Origin: Actinocatenispora sp036503555
GTDB taxonomy: Bacteria; Actinomycetota; Actinomycetes; Mycobacteriales; Micromonosporaceae
Direction of reading: 5' to 3'
Length of the DNA stretch: 64,000 nt
Assembly: GCA_036503555.1 (NCBI GenBank)
Contig: DASXWQ010000020.1
Location: forward strand, 1-64,000
The notes under the pieces were generated by a model. The model had not been told where the DNA came from. It ran no database searches and worked only from the letters and a program-made list of their open reading frames with translations. Position numbers and translations under genes: made by a program. The number at the start of each line of letters is the position of its first letter. Positions within the stretch are counted from its first letter, which is position 1. This document shows positions 9,253 to 17,540 of the stretch, in pieces.

Positions 9253-9262
9253 CGCACCTCCC

Positions 9263-9282
9263 GCGTTCACGTTCGTGAACGC
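9263..9282. promoter_or_regulatory. Perfect palindromic operator before the sugar-acid operon
   Basis: Arms GCGTTCAC and GTGAACGC flank a 4-nt centre GTTC, a perfect 8+8 inverted repeat 11 bp upstream of the first start codon and within the expected leader. The shape suits a GntR- or IclR-type repressor. No such regulator gene is adjacent, so the binding protein is unknown. Confidence 0.7.
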
Positions 9283-9311
9283 CGTCCGTCATTCAGACCA
9301 TCTTGTCGCCG

Positions 9312-9341
9312 ACGCTAGGACGCGCCGCCGAGCCGGGTCAA
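9312..9341 (-). promoter_or_regulatory. Promoter of the sugar-acid operon
   Basis: On the minus strand TTGACC (positions 9341-9336) is followed after 18 bp by TAGCGT (9317-9312), fitting the actinobacterial TTGACN / TANNNT pattern. The predicted start lies near 9304, placing the palindrome at 9263-9282 just downstream of it as a roadblock-type operator. Confidence 0.5.
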
Positions 9342-9353
9342 GGCGACAGCACT

Positions 9354-9385
9354 GTGACCCTGGCCGACCGCTCGGCCAGGGTCAC
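9354..9385 (-). terminator. Hairpin terminator after the small membrane protein gene
   Basis: Perfect 12-bp inverted repeat (GTGACCCTGGCC / GGCCAGGGTCAC) with an 8-nt loop, 33 bp past the stop codon of the gene ending at 9418. There is no U-tract, as is usual for high-G+C actinobacteria. It separates that gene from the sugar-acid operon promoter. Confidence 0.7.
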
Positions 9386-9417
9386 GGGCGGTCTCGACGA
9401 GACGGTACGCGGAGGCG

Positions 9418-10026
9418 TCAGCGGCCGGGCCGCACCGGCACCGCCGACCGCGACTCGGTTCGGTCCCGGGACACCGCCGGCACACTCGCGGGAGCACGGT
9501 CGACCGACGGTGCGGGATCGGCGACCACCGTCGGGCCCGGCCGCGTCCGGGCCGGCCGACGCGCCGGGGTCGGCGCGAGCGACATCCCGTGCACGACACC
9601 GAACGGCACCTCGGCGGGACGCCGGTCGCCGGCACCAAGCCGCGGTACGAACGGGTCGTCGTCCGGCTCCTCGGCCGCGGCCGACCGGCGCGCCCGGAGC
9701 AGCACGTGCAGCGCCGCCGCGCCCAGGCCGGCGGCCAGCAGGACACCCGCACGGAGCAGGTCCGCCGGGCCGGTCGCGTGCAACGTACCGTCGGTGTTGA
9801 CCACGAAGCCGGTCAGGCACAGCCAGCCCAGCAGCGCGACCAGCCCGCCGCCGACCGGCGTGGTGAACCAGCCGAGGACCGCCACCAGCACCGCGAACGC
9901 CACCAACCCGCCGGTACGCTGCCCCGGCGCGACCGCCGCGCACGCCACGCCGAGTACGAGCGCACCGACCAGACCGGCGATCCCGGCGAACTCCCACGGC
10001 ACCCGACTGTCCCGGCGTTCCGTCAT
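9418..10026 (-). CDS. Small membrane protein, DUF4118-like
   Basis: A 202-residue protein with about four transmembrane helices between residues 12 and 108 (first one AGIAGLVGALVLGVACAAVA) and a long hydrophilic, Pro/Ala-rich cytosolic tail. The helical part, with WFTTPVGGGLVALLGWL and the short loop NTDGTL, resembles the KdpD-type DUF4118 sensor module without a kinase domain. The ATG preceded by a G-rich ribosome site (GAGGGGGG) is chosen over an upstream start. It may be a stand-alone accessory protein for the neighbouring two-component system, but it is separated from it by 114 bp. Function unknown. Confidence 0.7.
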   Translation of the reverse strand: MTERRDSRVPWEFAGIAGLVGALVLGVACAAVAPGQRTGGLVAFAVLVAVLGWFTTPVGGGLVALLGWLCLTGFVVNTDGTLHATGPADLLRAGVLLAAGLGAAALHVLLRARRSAAAEEPDDDPFVPRLGAGDRRPAEVPFGVVHGMSLAPTPARRPARTRPGPTVVADPAPSVDRAPASVPAVSRDRTESRSAVPVRPGR

Positions 10027-10140
10027 GACCAGATCCCCCCTCGTCCTCGCAGGTACCAGTGCACTCCGCCGGGGCGGAACGGGCACCGGTCCCTAACGAC
10101 ACGCTGATGTGGCCGCGGGGGATCCGTACGGCGTGCTAAC

Positions 10141-11442
10141 TCACGTCGGCCACTCCGCCCGGCGCTCGGGCAGCAGCAACGTGAACACCGGCGGCGACGG
10201 GCGGCTCAGCCGCAGCCGGCCGCCCTCCGCCTCGGCCAGGCTGCGGGCCAGCGGCAGGCCGATGCCGTGCCCCGTCGCGTGCCCGCCACGCCGGGAGAAC
10301 AGCGCCGACTCCGGGCTCGTCGTACCGGGGCCCTCGTCGGCGACGTCGATGGCGAGCGCGCCGCCGGCGTTGCGCGCGGTCACCGTGATCTGGCCGGCGC
10401 CGTGCACGGTGGCGTTGTCGAGCAGGACGGACAGGATCTGGCGTACCGCGCTGGGCGAGGCGGCGCTGCGCGGGATGTCCCCCTCGACCACGACGAGCAG
10501 CGAACGGCCGTCGGCGGTCAGCGCCGGCAGCCGGTCCGCGCGCAGGTCGGCGAGCAGCCCGGCGACGTCCAGCGGCTCCCCCGGCCGGGGCAGGTCGCGG
10601 GCCAGGTCGAGCAGGTCGTCGACGATGCGTTCCAGCCGGTCGGCGTGCTCGATCGCGGCGGTCACCGCGGGCCGCAGGTCCTGGTCCGGCCTGTCCAGCG
10701 CCATCTCCAGGCCGAGCCGCAGTCCGGTCAGCGGCGTACGCAGCTGGTGGGAGGCGTCGGCGGAGAACGCCCGTTCCCGCGCGACCAACCCGCCGAGCCG
10801 GTCCGCGGTCGAGTTGAGCGAGGCGGCCACCGAGTCGATCTCCCGGATCCCGCTGGTACGAGCCCGCACGCTGAAGTCGCCGTCGCCCAACTGGTGCGCC
10901 GTACCGGCGAGCTTCTCCAGCGGCCGGGCCAGCCGCCCCGCCTGGATCCGCGCGTACGCGCCCGCGGCGGCCAGGCCGACCAGCGCCAGCGCCGCCATGG
11001 TCAGCCACGTCGGCACCGTCCGCCAGTACGCCTGGCTGCGGCTCGTCGACACCCGCACCGCGCCGGCGACCCGCTCCCCCCTGTCGACGGGTACGGCCAC
11101 GACCAGGTCGCCGTTGTCGTCGCCGTTGGTCACCTGGCCGGCGCCCATCGCCCCGCGTACGGAGGTGTCGGCGTGCGCCGGGCCGACGCCGTCGGTGAGC
11201 CGGCCGTGCTCGTCGTACAGGCCGATCTGGGTGCCGCGGGGCGGTCTCGGCAGCGACACCGGGTCCTTCCGCGTCGCGTACGCCGCGGTGATGCCGACCG
11301 CGGTGCGGTCGGCGAGCCGTTCCATCTGGCTGCGCGTGTCGGCGATGCGCAACTGCCCCACGACGATCGCGAAGGGGATGCCGAACAGCCCGGTCGCCAG
11401 GACCGCGGCCAACAGGCCGACCGCCAGGATCCGCTGCCGCAT
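10141..11442 (-). CDS. Sensor histidine kinase (OmpR-class two-component system)
   Basis: A 433-residue membrane kinase. A transmembrane helix at about 5-29 and another at about 144-165 flank an extracytoplasmic sensor region of roughly 110 residues. A HAMP linker (170-220) follows, then the HisKA box FSADASHQLRTPL with phospho-acceptor His232, an N box near LLDNATVHG (about 342) and a G box DEGPG. The tail GHGIGLPLARSLAEAEGG is the ATP-lid region. It lies 25 bp downstream of its cognate response regulator on the same strand and is presumably co-transcribed. The signal sensed is not apparent. Confidence 0.92.
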   Translation of the reverse strand: MRQRILAVGLLAAVLATGLFGIPFAIVVGQLRIADTRSQMERLADRTAVGITAAYATRKDPVSLPRPPRGTQIGLYDEHGRLTDGVGPAHADTSVRGAMGAGQVTNGDDNGDLVVAVPVDRGERVAGAVRVSTSRSQAYWRTVPTWLTMAALALVGLAAAGAYARIQAGRLARPLEKLAGTAHQLGDGDFSVRARTSGIREIDSVAASLNSTADRLGGLVARERAFSADASHQLRTPLTGLRLGLEMALDRPDQDLRPAVTAAIEHADRLERIVDDLLDLARDLPRPGEPLDVAGLLADLRADRLPALTADGRSLLVVVEGDIPRSAASPSAVRQILSVLLDNATVHGAGQITVTARNAGGALAIDVADEGPGTTSPESALFSRRGGHATGHGIGLPLARSLAEAEGGRLRLSRPSPPVFTLLLPERRAEWPT

Positions 11443-11467
11443 CCCACCTCCTCGCGGGTGCCGGCGG

Positions 11468-12169
11468 TCAGCCGGCCTCCATCCGGTAGCCCCGGCCGCG
11501 CAGCGTGGTGATCCGGGGTGCGGCCGTCCCGTCGCCCAGGTCGCGTTCGGCGTCGGACAGGCGTCGGCGTACCGCGGCCATGTGGACGTCGAGGGTCTTC
11601 GTGGAGCCGAACCAGTTCTCGTCCCAGACGTCGGACATCAGCCGCTCCCGGCTGACGGCCACGCCGGGCTCCTCGGCGAGCCGGGCCAGCAGGTCGAACT
11701 CCTTCGCCCGCAGCCCCACCTCGGTCCCGGCGAGGGTGACCCGGCGCGCCGCGATGTCGACGACCAGGTCCCCGATCCGCAGCGCCGGCTCCTGGCTGGG
11801 CGCCGGCGCACCGCGCCGCAGGTGGGCGCGGATCCGGGCGAGCAGCTCGGCGAACCGGAACGGCTTGGTCAGGTAGTCGTCGGCGCCGGCCTCCAGCCCG
11901 ACCACCACGTCCATCTCCTCGCGCCGCGCGGTGAGGATCACCAGTACGCAGCCGGGCTGGGCGGCGCGCAGCCGCCGGCACACCTCGACCCCGTCGAGGT
12001 CGGGCAGGCCCAGGTCGAGCAGGACGAGGTCGAACTCGGCCGAGGCCGCGGCGGTCAGCGCGTCCCGACCGGACCGTACCCACCGGACGTCGTGCCCGTG
12101 CGCGCGAAGTCCCGGCTCCAGCAGCCCACCGATGGTGGCGTCGTCCTCCACCACGAGCAGCCGCGCCAT
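11468..12169 (-). CDS. OmpR/PhoB-family response regulator
   Basis: A 233-residue DNA-binding response regulator. The receiver domain (1-115) has the acidic pocket VVEDD, the phospho-acceptor Asp52 in VLLDLGLPDLDG, and the conserved Lys in LTKPF. A winged-helix output domain (about 130-230) ends in ITTLRGRGYRME. The ATG giving MARLLVVEDD is the canonical start; the frame extends 25 codons upstream without a ribosome site. It is the first gene of the pair with the kinase. No target gene is obvious apart from the operon itself. Confidence 0.94.
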   Translation of the reverse strand: MARLLVVEDDATIGGLLEPGLRAHGHDVRWVRSGRDALTAAASAEFDLVLLDLGLPDLDGVEVCRRLRAAQPGCVLVILTARREEMDVVVGLEAGADDYLTKPFRFAELLARIRAHLRRGAPAPSQEPALRIGDLVVDIAARRVTLAGTEVGLRAKEFDLLARLAEEPGVAVSRERLMSDVWDENWFGSTKTLDVHMAAVRRRLSDAERDLGDGTAAPRITTLRGRGYRMEAG

Positions 12170-12335
12170 GGGCGCAACAGTACCGGCACGCCCCGTGCCG
12201 TACGCCGCGATCACCCCGCCGTTCGCGTCCGTACCACCGCTCACCGTCTACCGCCGCCCCCGGTCCGCCGCCATGGCTCCAACCTAGGTACCGCAAGGCA
12301 AGGAGGCGGTAAGCCGGCGCGAAAAGCTCGGCGGG

Positions 12336-12380
12336 TTGACACGCGGGATACGTCCGCTCTAAGGTCCCGGAAGCGTTTAC
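12336..12380 (+). promoter_or_regulatory. Promoter and LacI-type operator of the beta-glucanase operon
   Basis: TTGACA (12336-12341) is followed by an 18-bp spacer and TAAGGT (12360-12365). The predicted start is about 12372. It falls inside GGAAGCGTTTAC (12369-12380), an imperfect LacI-type operator with the central CG step (AAG-CG-TTT). This placement suggests that the LacI protein encoded immediately downstream represses its own operon until a glucan-derived inducer appears. Confidence 0.62.
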
Positions 12381-12411
12381 GTCGGGTATGTCCGACACCG
12401 GGAGCTTGCGG

Positions 12412-13455
12412 ATGGACATCAACGAGGTGGCACGGCTCGGCGGGGTCTCCGTCGCGACCGTGTCCCGGGCACTCAACGGCCGGCCCGAGGTCAGTCCGGC
12501 GACCCGGGAGCGGATCCGCTCCCTCGCCGCCGAGCTGGGATACACGCCGAACGCCTCGGCCCGGGCGCTCGCGAGCCGGCGCTCCGGCATGGTCGGCCTG
12601 CTCTGGGACACCGACTACCGCAGCGGCGGCCGGCAGCACCCGTTCCTCCAGGAGGTGCTGGTCGGGCTCAAGGAGGCGCTCAACGAGCACGGCCAGGGGC
12701 TGATCCTGCTGCCGATCGTGCCGGAGGACGACGCGGGCGGATACGTGCGGCTCGCCCGGCAGTACACGCTCGACGGCGTCGTACTGATGGGCGTCGACGA
12801 GCACACCCCGTCGGTCGCGGCGCTGCTCGCCACCGACCTGCCGTGCGTGGCGCTCGACCTGGCGGTCGACGGTCCGCGCTCGGCGTCGGTGACCTCCGAC
12901 AACCGCGGCGGCGCCCGCGCCGCCGTACGGCACCTGGTCGAGCTGGGCCACCGGCGCATCGCCACCGTCACCGGGCCGACCGACCTGAAGCCCGCCGCGG
13001 AACGGCTCGCCGGGTACTGCCGCGAGGTGGCCCGCCATCGCCTGCCCTGCCCGGAGGCGTACGTGGTGGCCGGCGACTTCTTCGCCGACTCGGGTGCGGC
13101 CGCGATGCGCCGGCTGCTGGCCCTGCCCGAGCCGCCGACCGCGGTCTTCGTCGCCGGTGACGCGATGGCGATCGCCGCGGTCCAGGCCGCGCAGGAGGAC
13201 GGCCGGTCCGTGCCGGCCGACGTGGCGGTCGTCGGGTTCGACGACATCGACGCCGCCGGACTGCTCCGGCCGGGCCTGACCACCGTCGCCCAGGACTACC
13301 GCCGGTTCGGCAGCACGGCGGTCGCCCTGCTCGCCGAGCTCGCCGCCGCACCACCCGACGCGGCGCCCCGCACCGTGACCCTGCCGACCGCGCTCGTGGT
13401 CCGCGCGTCGTCCGGTGCGTCCACTGTGGACACCCACGAGGAGGTACCACGATGA
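12412..13455 (+). CDS. LacI-family repressor of the beta-1,3-glucanase operon
   Basis: A 347-residue LacI/GalR regulator. The helix-turn-helix starts at once (MDINEVARLGGVSVATVSRA) with the hinge helix near ASARALASR. A periplasmic-binding-protein-like sensor domain (about 60-335) contains VFVAGDAMAIAA and VVGFDDIDAA. The ATG at 12412 has GGGAG 8 nt upstream and gives the family-typical N-terminus; another ATG 8 codons earlier has no ribosome site and would leave only a 16-nt leader. Its stop overlaps the GH16 start (ATGA), so the regulator and the first glucanase are translationally coupled. The inducer is probably a beta-glucan oligosaccharide, by context. Confidence 0.92.
   Translation: MDINEVARLGGVSVATVSRALNGRPEVSPATRERIRSLAAELGYTPNASARALASRRSGMVGLLWDTDYRSGGRQHPFLQEVLVGLKEALNEHGQGLILLPIVPEDDAGGYVRLARQYTLDGVVLMGVDEHTPSVAALLATDLPCVALDLAVDGPRSASVTSDNRGGARAAVRHLVELGHRRIATVTGPTDLKPAAERLAGYCREVARHRLPCPEAYVVAGDFFADSGAAAMRRLLALPEPPTAVFVAGDAMAIAAVQAAQEDGRSVPADVAVVGFDDIDAAGLLRPGLTTVAQDYRRFGSTAVALLAELAAAPPDAAPRTVTLPTALVVRASSGASTVDTHEEVPR
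13419..13431. repeat. Iterated palindrome GTCCACTGTGGAC (in lacI-type gene)
   Basis: Exact copy, inside the last codons of the LacI gene, encoding S-T-V-D. Confidence 0.7.
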
Positions 13456-14405
13456 GAAGACATCGGATCCTCGGCGCGGCGGCCCTCGCCACCGCGCTGG
13501 CGCTCGGCATGCTGGCGCCGAGCGGCGCCGCCGCCGAACGGGCGCCGGACGCGCCGACCGCGGCACCGTCCGCCGTACCGCCGCCGCCGAGCGGCTGGGA
13601 CACCGTCTTCGCCGACGACTTCACCGGCTCCGCCGGCTCGAAGCTCGACGGCGCGAACTGGCTGTACGACATCGGTACGAGCTATCCCGGCGGCGCCGAC
13701 CACTGGGGTACCGGCGAGGTCGAGACGATGACCGACAGCACCGACAACGTCTTCCAGGACGGCGACGGGCACCTGGTCATCAGGCCCACCAACAACAACG
13801 GCGCCTGGTCGTCCGGCCGGGTCGAGACGCAGCGCACCGACCTGGGCGCCCCGGCGGGCGGCCAGGTGCAGGTCACCGCGTCGATCAAGCAGCCGGCCCC
13901 GGCGAACGGGCTCGGCTACTGGCCGGCGTTCTGGATGCTCGGCGCGGACGCCCGGCCGGCCGGCGGTACCAACTGGCCCGGCATCGGCGAGGTCGACATC
14001 CTGGAGGACGTCAACGCGCTCAGCAAGACCGACGGCACCCTGCACTGCGGCGTGAACCCGGGCGGCCCGTGCAACGAGACGAACGGCCTCGGCAGCGGCC
14101 TGCTCGACTGCGGCGGCTGCCAGTCCGACTACCACACGTACTCGGTGGTCATCGACCGCACCAACACCGGCAACGAGCAGATCCGCTGGTACCTCGACGG
14201 GCAGCAGACGTTCGCCGTCAGCGAGAGCCAGATGGACGCGACGACCTGGCAGAACGCGGTCGACCACGGGTTCTTCGTGATCCTCAACGTGGCGATGGGC
14301 GGCGGCTTCCCGAACGGGGTCTGCGGCTGCACCTCGCCCGGCGCGGACACCACGTCCGGGGCGGGCATGTCCGTCGACTACGTCGCCGCGTACCGGACCC
14401 AGTGA
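13452..14405 (+). CDS. Secreted GH16 endo-beta-1,3-glucanase (laminarinase-like)
   Basis: A 317-residue secreted glycoside hydrolase family 16 enzyme that would cleave internal beta-1,3 (or 1,3-1,4) linkages. The signal peptide ends around residue 28, followed by a Pro/Ala linker. The catalytic signature is E180-V-D182-I-L-E185 (nucleophile, assisting Asp, acid/base), with WPAFWMLGAD just before it and the Trp-rich cleft strand FFVILNVAMGGGFP. Length matches a single GH16 domain without a binding module. A ribosome site (GAGGAGG) lies inside the end of lacI, and the genes overlap by 4 bp. Confidence 0.92.
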   Translation: MRRHRILGAAALATALALGMLAPSGAAAERAPDAPTAAPSAVPPPPSGWDTVFADDFTGSAGSKLDGANWLYDIGTSYPGGADHWGTGEVETMTDSTDNVFQDGDGHLVIRPTNNNGAWSSGRVETQRTDLGAPAGGQVQVTASIKQPAPANGLGYWPAFWMLGADARPAGGTNWPGIGEVDILEDVNALSKTDGTLHCGVNPGGPCNETNGLGSGLLDCGGCQSDYHTYSVVIDRTNTGNEQIRWYLDGQQTFAVSESQMDATTWQNAVDHGFFVILNVAMGGGFPNGVCGCTSPGADTTSGAGMSVDYVAAYRTQ

Positions 14406-14415
14406 GGAGACCACG

Positions 14416-15573
14416 ATGCTGACCCGCAGATCCCTGCTCGGCGGTCTCGCCGCCGCACCGCTGCTCGCCGCCGCCGGCACCCTGGCCGCACCGGGACGGG
14501 CGAGCGCCACCCCGGCCACGCTGCCGGTGACGATCGTCAACCACACCAACCGGTACGCCAACGGCGCCGTCCGGCTGTACGTCGTCGGCGTCGACCTCGC
14601 CACCGGCGCCCAGTCGCACGCCACCGCCGACGGTGCGCTGCATCCGGTTTCCCTGTCCGACAACGGGTCCGACGGTTTCACCGACTACTCGATCCCGCTC
14701 GCCGCCGACGGCGACACGACGATCGCGCTGCCCCGCATGTCCGGCCGCATCTACGTCGCGATCGACGCACCCCTCAAGTTCAAGGCGGTACCCGACGGCA
14801 ACGGCAACCCGGCCCTCGCGTACCCGGCGGGCTGGGTGACGAGCGACCCGAACTACCCGGTGCTGCACGACTTCTGCGAGTTCACGTTCAACGACAGCGG
14901 CATGTACTGCAACACCACCGCGGTCGACATGTTCGGCGTACCGCTGGCGTTGCGGCTGCGCGGATCCGCCGACCAGACGACCGGGACGATCGCCGACGGC
15001 GGCCGGCAGGCCATCTTCGCCGACATCGCCGCCCAGCCGTCGTACGGCGGGCTCGTGGTGAACGACCTGCGGGTGATCGCGCCCGGCCACGGCATGGAGA
15101 CCGGCGCGTTCCCGGCGGGGTACTTCGACGGCTACATCGGCTCCGTGTGGTCGAAGTACGCGGGCGAGTCGCTGACGGTGCACACCGGCTCCGCCACGTA
15201 CACGGGCCGGGTGTCGGGTGACACGCTGACGTTCGACGGCGGGGTGGCCGGGTTCCGCCGGCCGTCCACACTGGACGTCTTCTACTGTGCCGGCGCGCTC
15301 GCCGCGCCCAACGACGGGAAGACCGGGCCGGTGGCGGCGGTGCTCGGCGCCGGCTTCAACCGGTCGACGCTGCTCGCCTCCGCCGACCAGCCGACCACCG
15401 ACCCCGGCGGGTTCTACGGCGGCGACGTCACGAACCACTACGCGCGGATCATCCACGCGCACAGTGTCGACGGCAGGGCGTACGGGTTCCCGTTCGACGA
15501 CGTGGCCGGCTTCGCGTCGTACGTCCAGGACACGGCACCGACCGGCCTGACCGTCACGCTCACCCCGTTCTGA
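14416..15573 (+). CDS. Secreted GH64 beta-1,3-glucanase
   Basis: A 385-residue glycoside hydrolase family 64 (laminaripentaose-producing) beta-1,3-glucanase. These enzymes release pentaoses from laminarin, curdlan and fungal walls. The N-terminus LTRRSLLGGLAAAPLLAAAG is a likely twin-arginine signal. Family features are the early strand TIVNHTNRY, the DFCEFTFN segment, the long ribosyl-type cleft region, and the C-terminal YGFPFDDVAGFASYV. The ATG has GGAG 7 nt upstream, and the gene begins 10 bp after the GH16 stop. Together with GH16 it forms an endo/oligosaccharide-releasing pair acting on the same polymer. Confidence 0.92.
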   Translation: MLTRRSLLGGLAAAPLLAAAGTLAAPGRASATPATLPVTIVNHTNRYANGAVRLYVVGVDLATGAQSHATADGALHPVSLSDNGSDGFTDYSIPLAADGDTTIALPRMSGRIYVAIDAPLKFKAVPDGNGNPALAYPAGWVTSDPNYPVLHDFCEFTFNDSGMYCNTTAVDMFGVPLALRLRGSADQTTGTIADGGRQAIFADIAAQPSYGGLVVNDLRVIAPGHGMETGAFPAGYFDGYIGSVWSKYAGESLTVHTGSATYTGRVSGDTLTFDGGVAGFRRPSTLDVFYCAGALAAPNDGKTGPVAAVLGAGFNRSTLLASADQPTTDPGGFYGGDVTNHYARIIHAHSVDGRAYGFPFDDVAGFASYVQDTAPTGLTVTLTPF

Positions 15574-15611
15574 GCACGGAGAATCCGGTGGCCGCAGGTG
15601 CGGGACGGCCG

Positions 15612-15617
15612 TAGCGT
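15612..15617 (+). promoter_or_regulatory. Leaderless -10 element (TAGCGT) before adenosine deaminase
   Basis: TAGCGT ends 8 nt before the GTG start and there is no ribosome site in between, so transcription would start at or next to the GTG. Confidence 0.5.
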
Positions 15618-15625
15618 TCCCGCTC

Positions 15626-16603
15626 GTGCGCGACCTGACCGGCCTGCCGAAGGCCCACCTGCACGTCCATCTGGAAAGCACGATCCGGCGGGCCACCCTC
15701 GCCGAACTCGCCGCCTCGCACGGCCTGCCGGTACCGGCGGACACCGCGGGGCGGCGGTTCGCCGGGTTCCGCGAGTTCGGCGACCACGGCACGCTGGTCC
15801 GGGCGTGCCTGGTCACCGCGGCCGACTTCCGCCGGGTCGCCGTCGAGTTCTGCGCCGACGAGGCCGCGAACGGCGTCTCGTACGCCGAGGTGACGGTCAC
15901 CGCCGCGGCGCACGAGGCGCGACTCGGCGCGACCGGGATGCCGCTGGCCGCGGTGCTCGACGGGCTCGCCGAGGGCCTCGACCGGTACGGCGTGGCCACC
16001 CGCGTGATCCTCGACCACTCCCGGCGGCGCGACCACGACCGGCTCCGCCGCACCCTGGACCTCGCCCGGCGCCACCCGGAGGTGGCGGCGATCGGCGTCG
16101 CCGGCGACGAGTCGTACCCGCTGGCGCCGTTCGCGCCGCTGTTCGCCGAGGCACACGACGCCGGCGTACGGCTGGTGCACCACGCCGGGGAGACCGCCGG
16201 GGCCGACAGCGTACGGGAGGCGTTGACGCTCGGGCACGCCGACCGGATCGGCCACGGAATCACGATCCTGGCCGACACCGACCTCGTCGCCGAGGTACGC
16301 GGGCGGGGTGTGGCGCTGGAGGTGTGCCCGTCGTCGAACGTCGCGCTCGGCGTCGCCGACACGCTCGCCGACCATCCCCTGCCGCGGCTGCGCGCCGCCG
16401 GGCTCACCGTCACCCTCAACACCGACATCCCCGCCACGGTCGGCACCACGCTGGCCGGCGAGTACGTCCGGGTGCGCGACACGTTCGGCGCCACCGACGC
16501 GGACCTGGCCGGGATGGCCCGCGCCGCGGTCGACGCCTCGTACGCGCCGGAGGACCGGAAAGCCTTGCTGCGCAAGGGAATCGTTGGCTGGCTGGCCGAC
16601 TGA
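15626..16603 (+). CDS. Adenosine deaminase family protein
   Basis: A 325-residue zinc amidohydrolase of the adenosine/AMP deaminase family, converting adenosine (or a related purine or nucleoside) to its hydroxyl form in purine salvage. The metal motif HLHVHLE is at residues 11-17 (His13, His15), the catalytic HHAGE near residue 188, GHGI near 210, and NTDIPA near 270 carrying the late metal-binding Asp. The usual SLNTDDP reads TLNTDIP here, so the residue after the key Asp is changed. A short 325-residue form is common for bacterial ADAs. The GTG start appears leaderless. Substrate could be adenosine or a modified purine. Confidence 0.9.
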   Translation: MRDLTGLPKAHLHVHLESTIRRATLAELAASHGLPVPADTAGRRFAGFREFGDHGTLVRACLVTAADFRRVAVEFCADEAANGVSYAEVTVTAAAHEARLGATGMPLAAVLDGLAEGLDRYGVATRVILDHSRRRDHDRLRRTLDLARRHPEVAAIGVAGDESYPLAPFAPLFAEAHDAGVRLVHHAGETAGADSVREALTLGHADRIGHGITILADTDLVAEVRGRGVALEVCPSSNVALGVADTLADHPLPRLRAAGLTVTLNTDIPATVGTTLAGEYVRVRDTFGATDADLAGMARAAVDASYAPEDRKALLRKGIVGWLAD

Positions 16604-16618
16604 CGCCGGCGCCCGACG

Positions 16619-17470
16619 TCAGCGGGCGAACGGGCCGCGGGGCGGTACCGGGGCCGGGACCGGGGTGTCGTCGGTGACCACGGCGGCACCGGCGGTGAAG
16701 CGGTCCAACGCCTCGCCGTCCACCACCCGGGCGGGGAACGCGTCGCCGGCCGCGAGCCGGGTCAGCTCCGCCACCGGCAGCGGCCGGTGCGCGGCCACCA
16801 GGACCAGGTTGCCGAACCGCCGGCCGCGCAGCACCGCGGCGTCCGCGACGAGCAGCACCTCGCCGAACACCGCGCCGAGCGTCGCCACCTGCGAGCGGGC
16901 GAACGCGCACCCCGCGCCGTCGGCCACGTTCGCCACGTAGCACCCGCCGGGCCGCAGCACCCGGTCGACGTGCCGGACGTACTCGACGGTGGTGAGCGCG
17001 GACGGGATCGTGGCGGCGGCGTACACGTCGGAGACGACCACGTCGAACGCGTCGGCGCGCAGCGACTCCAGCACCTCGCGGGCGTCGCCGACCCGGATCC
17101 GCGGCCGGCAGTCCCGGGCCAACGGCAGCTCCGCCCGGACCAGCTCGACCAGCGCCGCGTCGCGCTCCACCACCCGCTGCGCCGACCGCGGCCGGGTCGC
17201 CGCCACGTACCGCGGGAGCGTCAACCCGCCGCCACCCAGGTGCAGCACCGACAGCGGTACGCCCGGCTCGGCGGCGAGGTCGAGCACGTGGCCGATGCGC
17301 CGCACGTACTCGAAGCCGAGGCTGGTCGGGTCGGCCAGGTCCACGTGCGACTGCGGCGCCGAGTCCAGCAGCAGCGTGTACCCGTCGCGTCCGTCGCCGT
17401 CGGCGATCAGCTCCACGACCCCGGAGTCGACGGTGAAGCGCCGTATCGTCTCCCGCCGCCGTCCCGCCAC
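16619..17470 (-). CDS. Spermidine-synthase-like methyltransferase-fold protein
   Basis: A 283-residue protein with the Rossmann fold of spermidine synthases and SAM-dependent methyltransferases. The core includes LHLGGGGLTLPRY (nucleotide-binding loop, about residue 75), an acidic strand VVERDAALVE, VGDAREVLESL, and FDVVVSDVYAA. These are the usual polyamine-synthase-like order, but the aminopropyltransferase gatekeeper motif is not obvious. Many actinobacterial proteins of this type have unknown substrates. The GTG at 17470 is 6 nt after a GATACT hexamer, suggesting a leaderless start. It is convergent with adenosine deaminase and divergent from the RNA methyltransferase. Confidence 0.82.
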   Translation of the reverse strand: MAGRRRETIRRFTVDSGVVELIADGDGRDGYTLLLDSAPQSHVDLADPTSLGFEYVRRIGHVLDLAAEPGVPLSVLHLGGGGLTLPRYVAATRPRSAQRVVERDAALVELVRAELPLARDCRPRIRVGDAREVLESLRADAFDVVVSDVYAAATIPSALTTVEYVRHVDRVLRPGGCYVANVADGAGCAFARSQVATLGAVFGEVLLVADAAVLRGRRFGNLVLVAAHRPLPVAELTRLAAGDAFPARVVDGEALDRFTAGAAVVTDDTPVPAPVPPRGPFAR

Positions 17471-17476
17471 CGCACC

Positions 17477-17482
17477 AGTATC
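17477..17482 (-). promoter_or_regulatory. Leaderless -10 element (GATACT) of the spermidine-synthase-like gene
   Basis: On the minus strand GATACT ends 6 nt before the GTG start at 17470, with no ribosome site between them. Confidence 0.4.
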
Positions 17483-17525
17483 ACCGCGTCGCCACCCGGT
17501 GCGCCCGGCGCCCCCGACCGGCCGG

Positions 17526-17531
17526 TACGTT
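17526..17531 (+). promoter_or_regulatory. Leaderless -10 element (TACGTT) of the SPOUT methyltransferase gene
   Basis: TACGTT, a TANNNT match, ends 9 nt before the ATG at 17541 and no purine-rich ribosome site intervenes. Confidence 0.4.
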
Positions 17532-17540
17532 CTCCTGACC

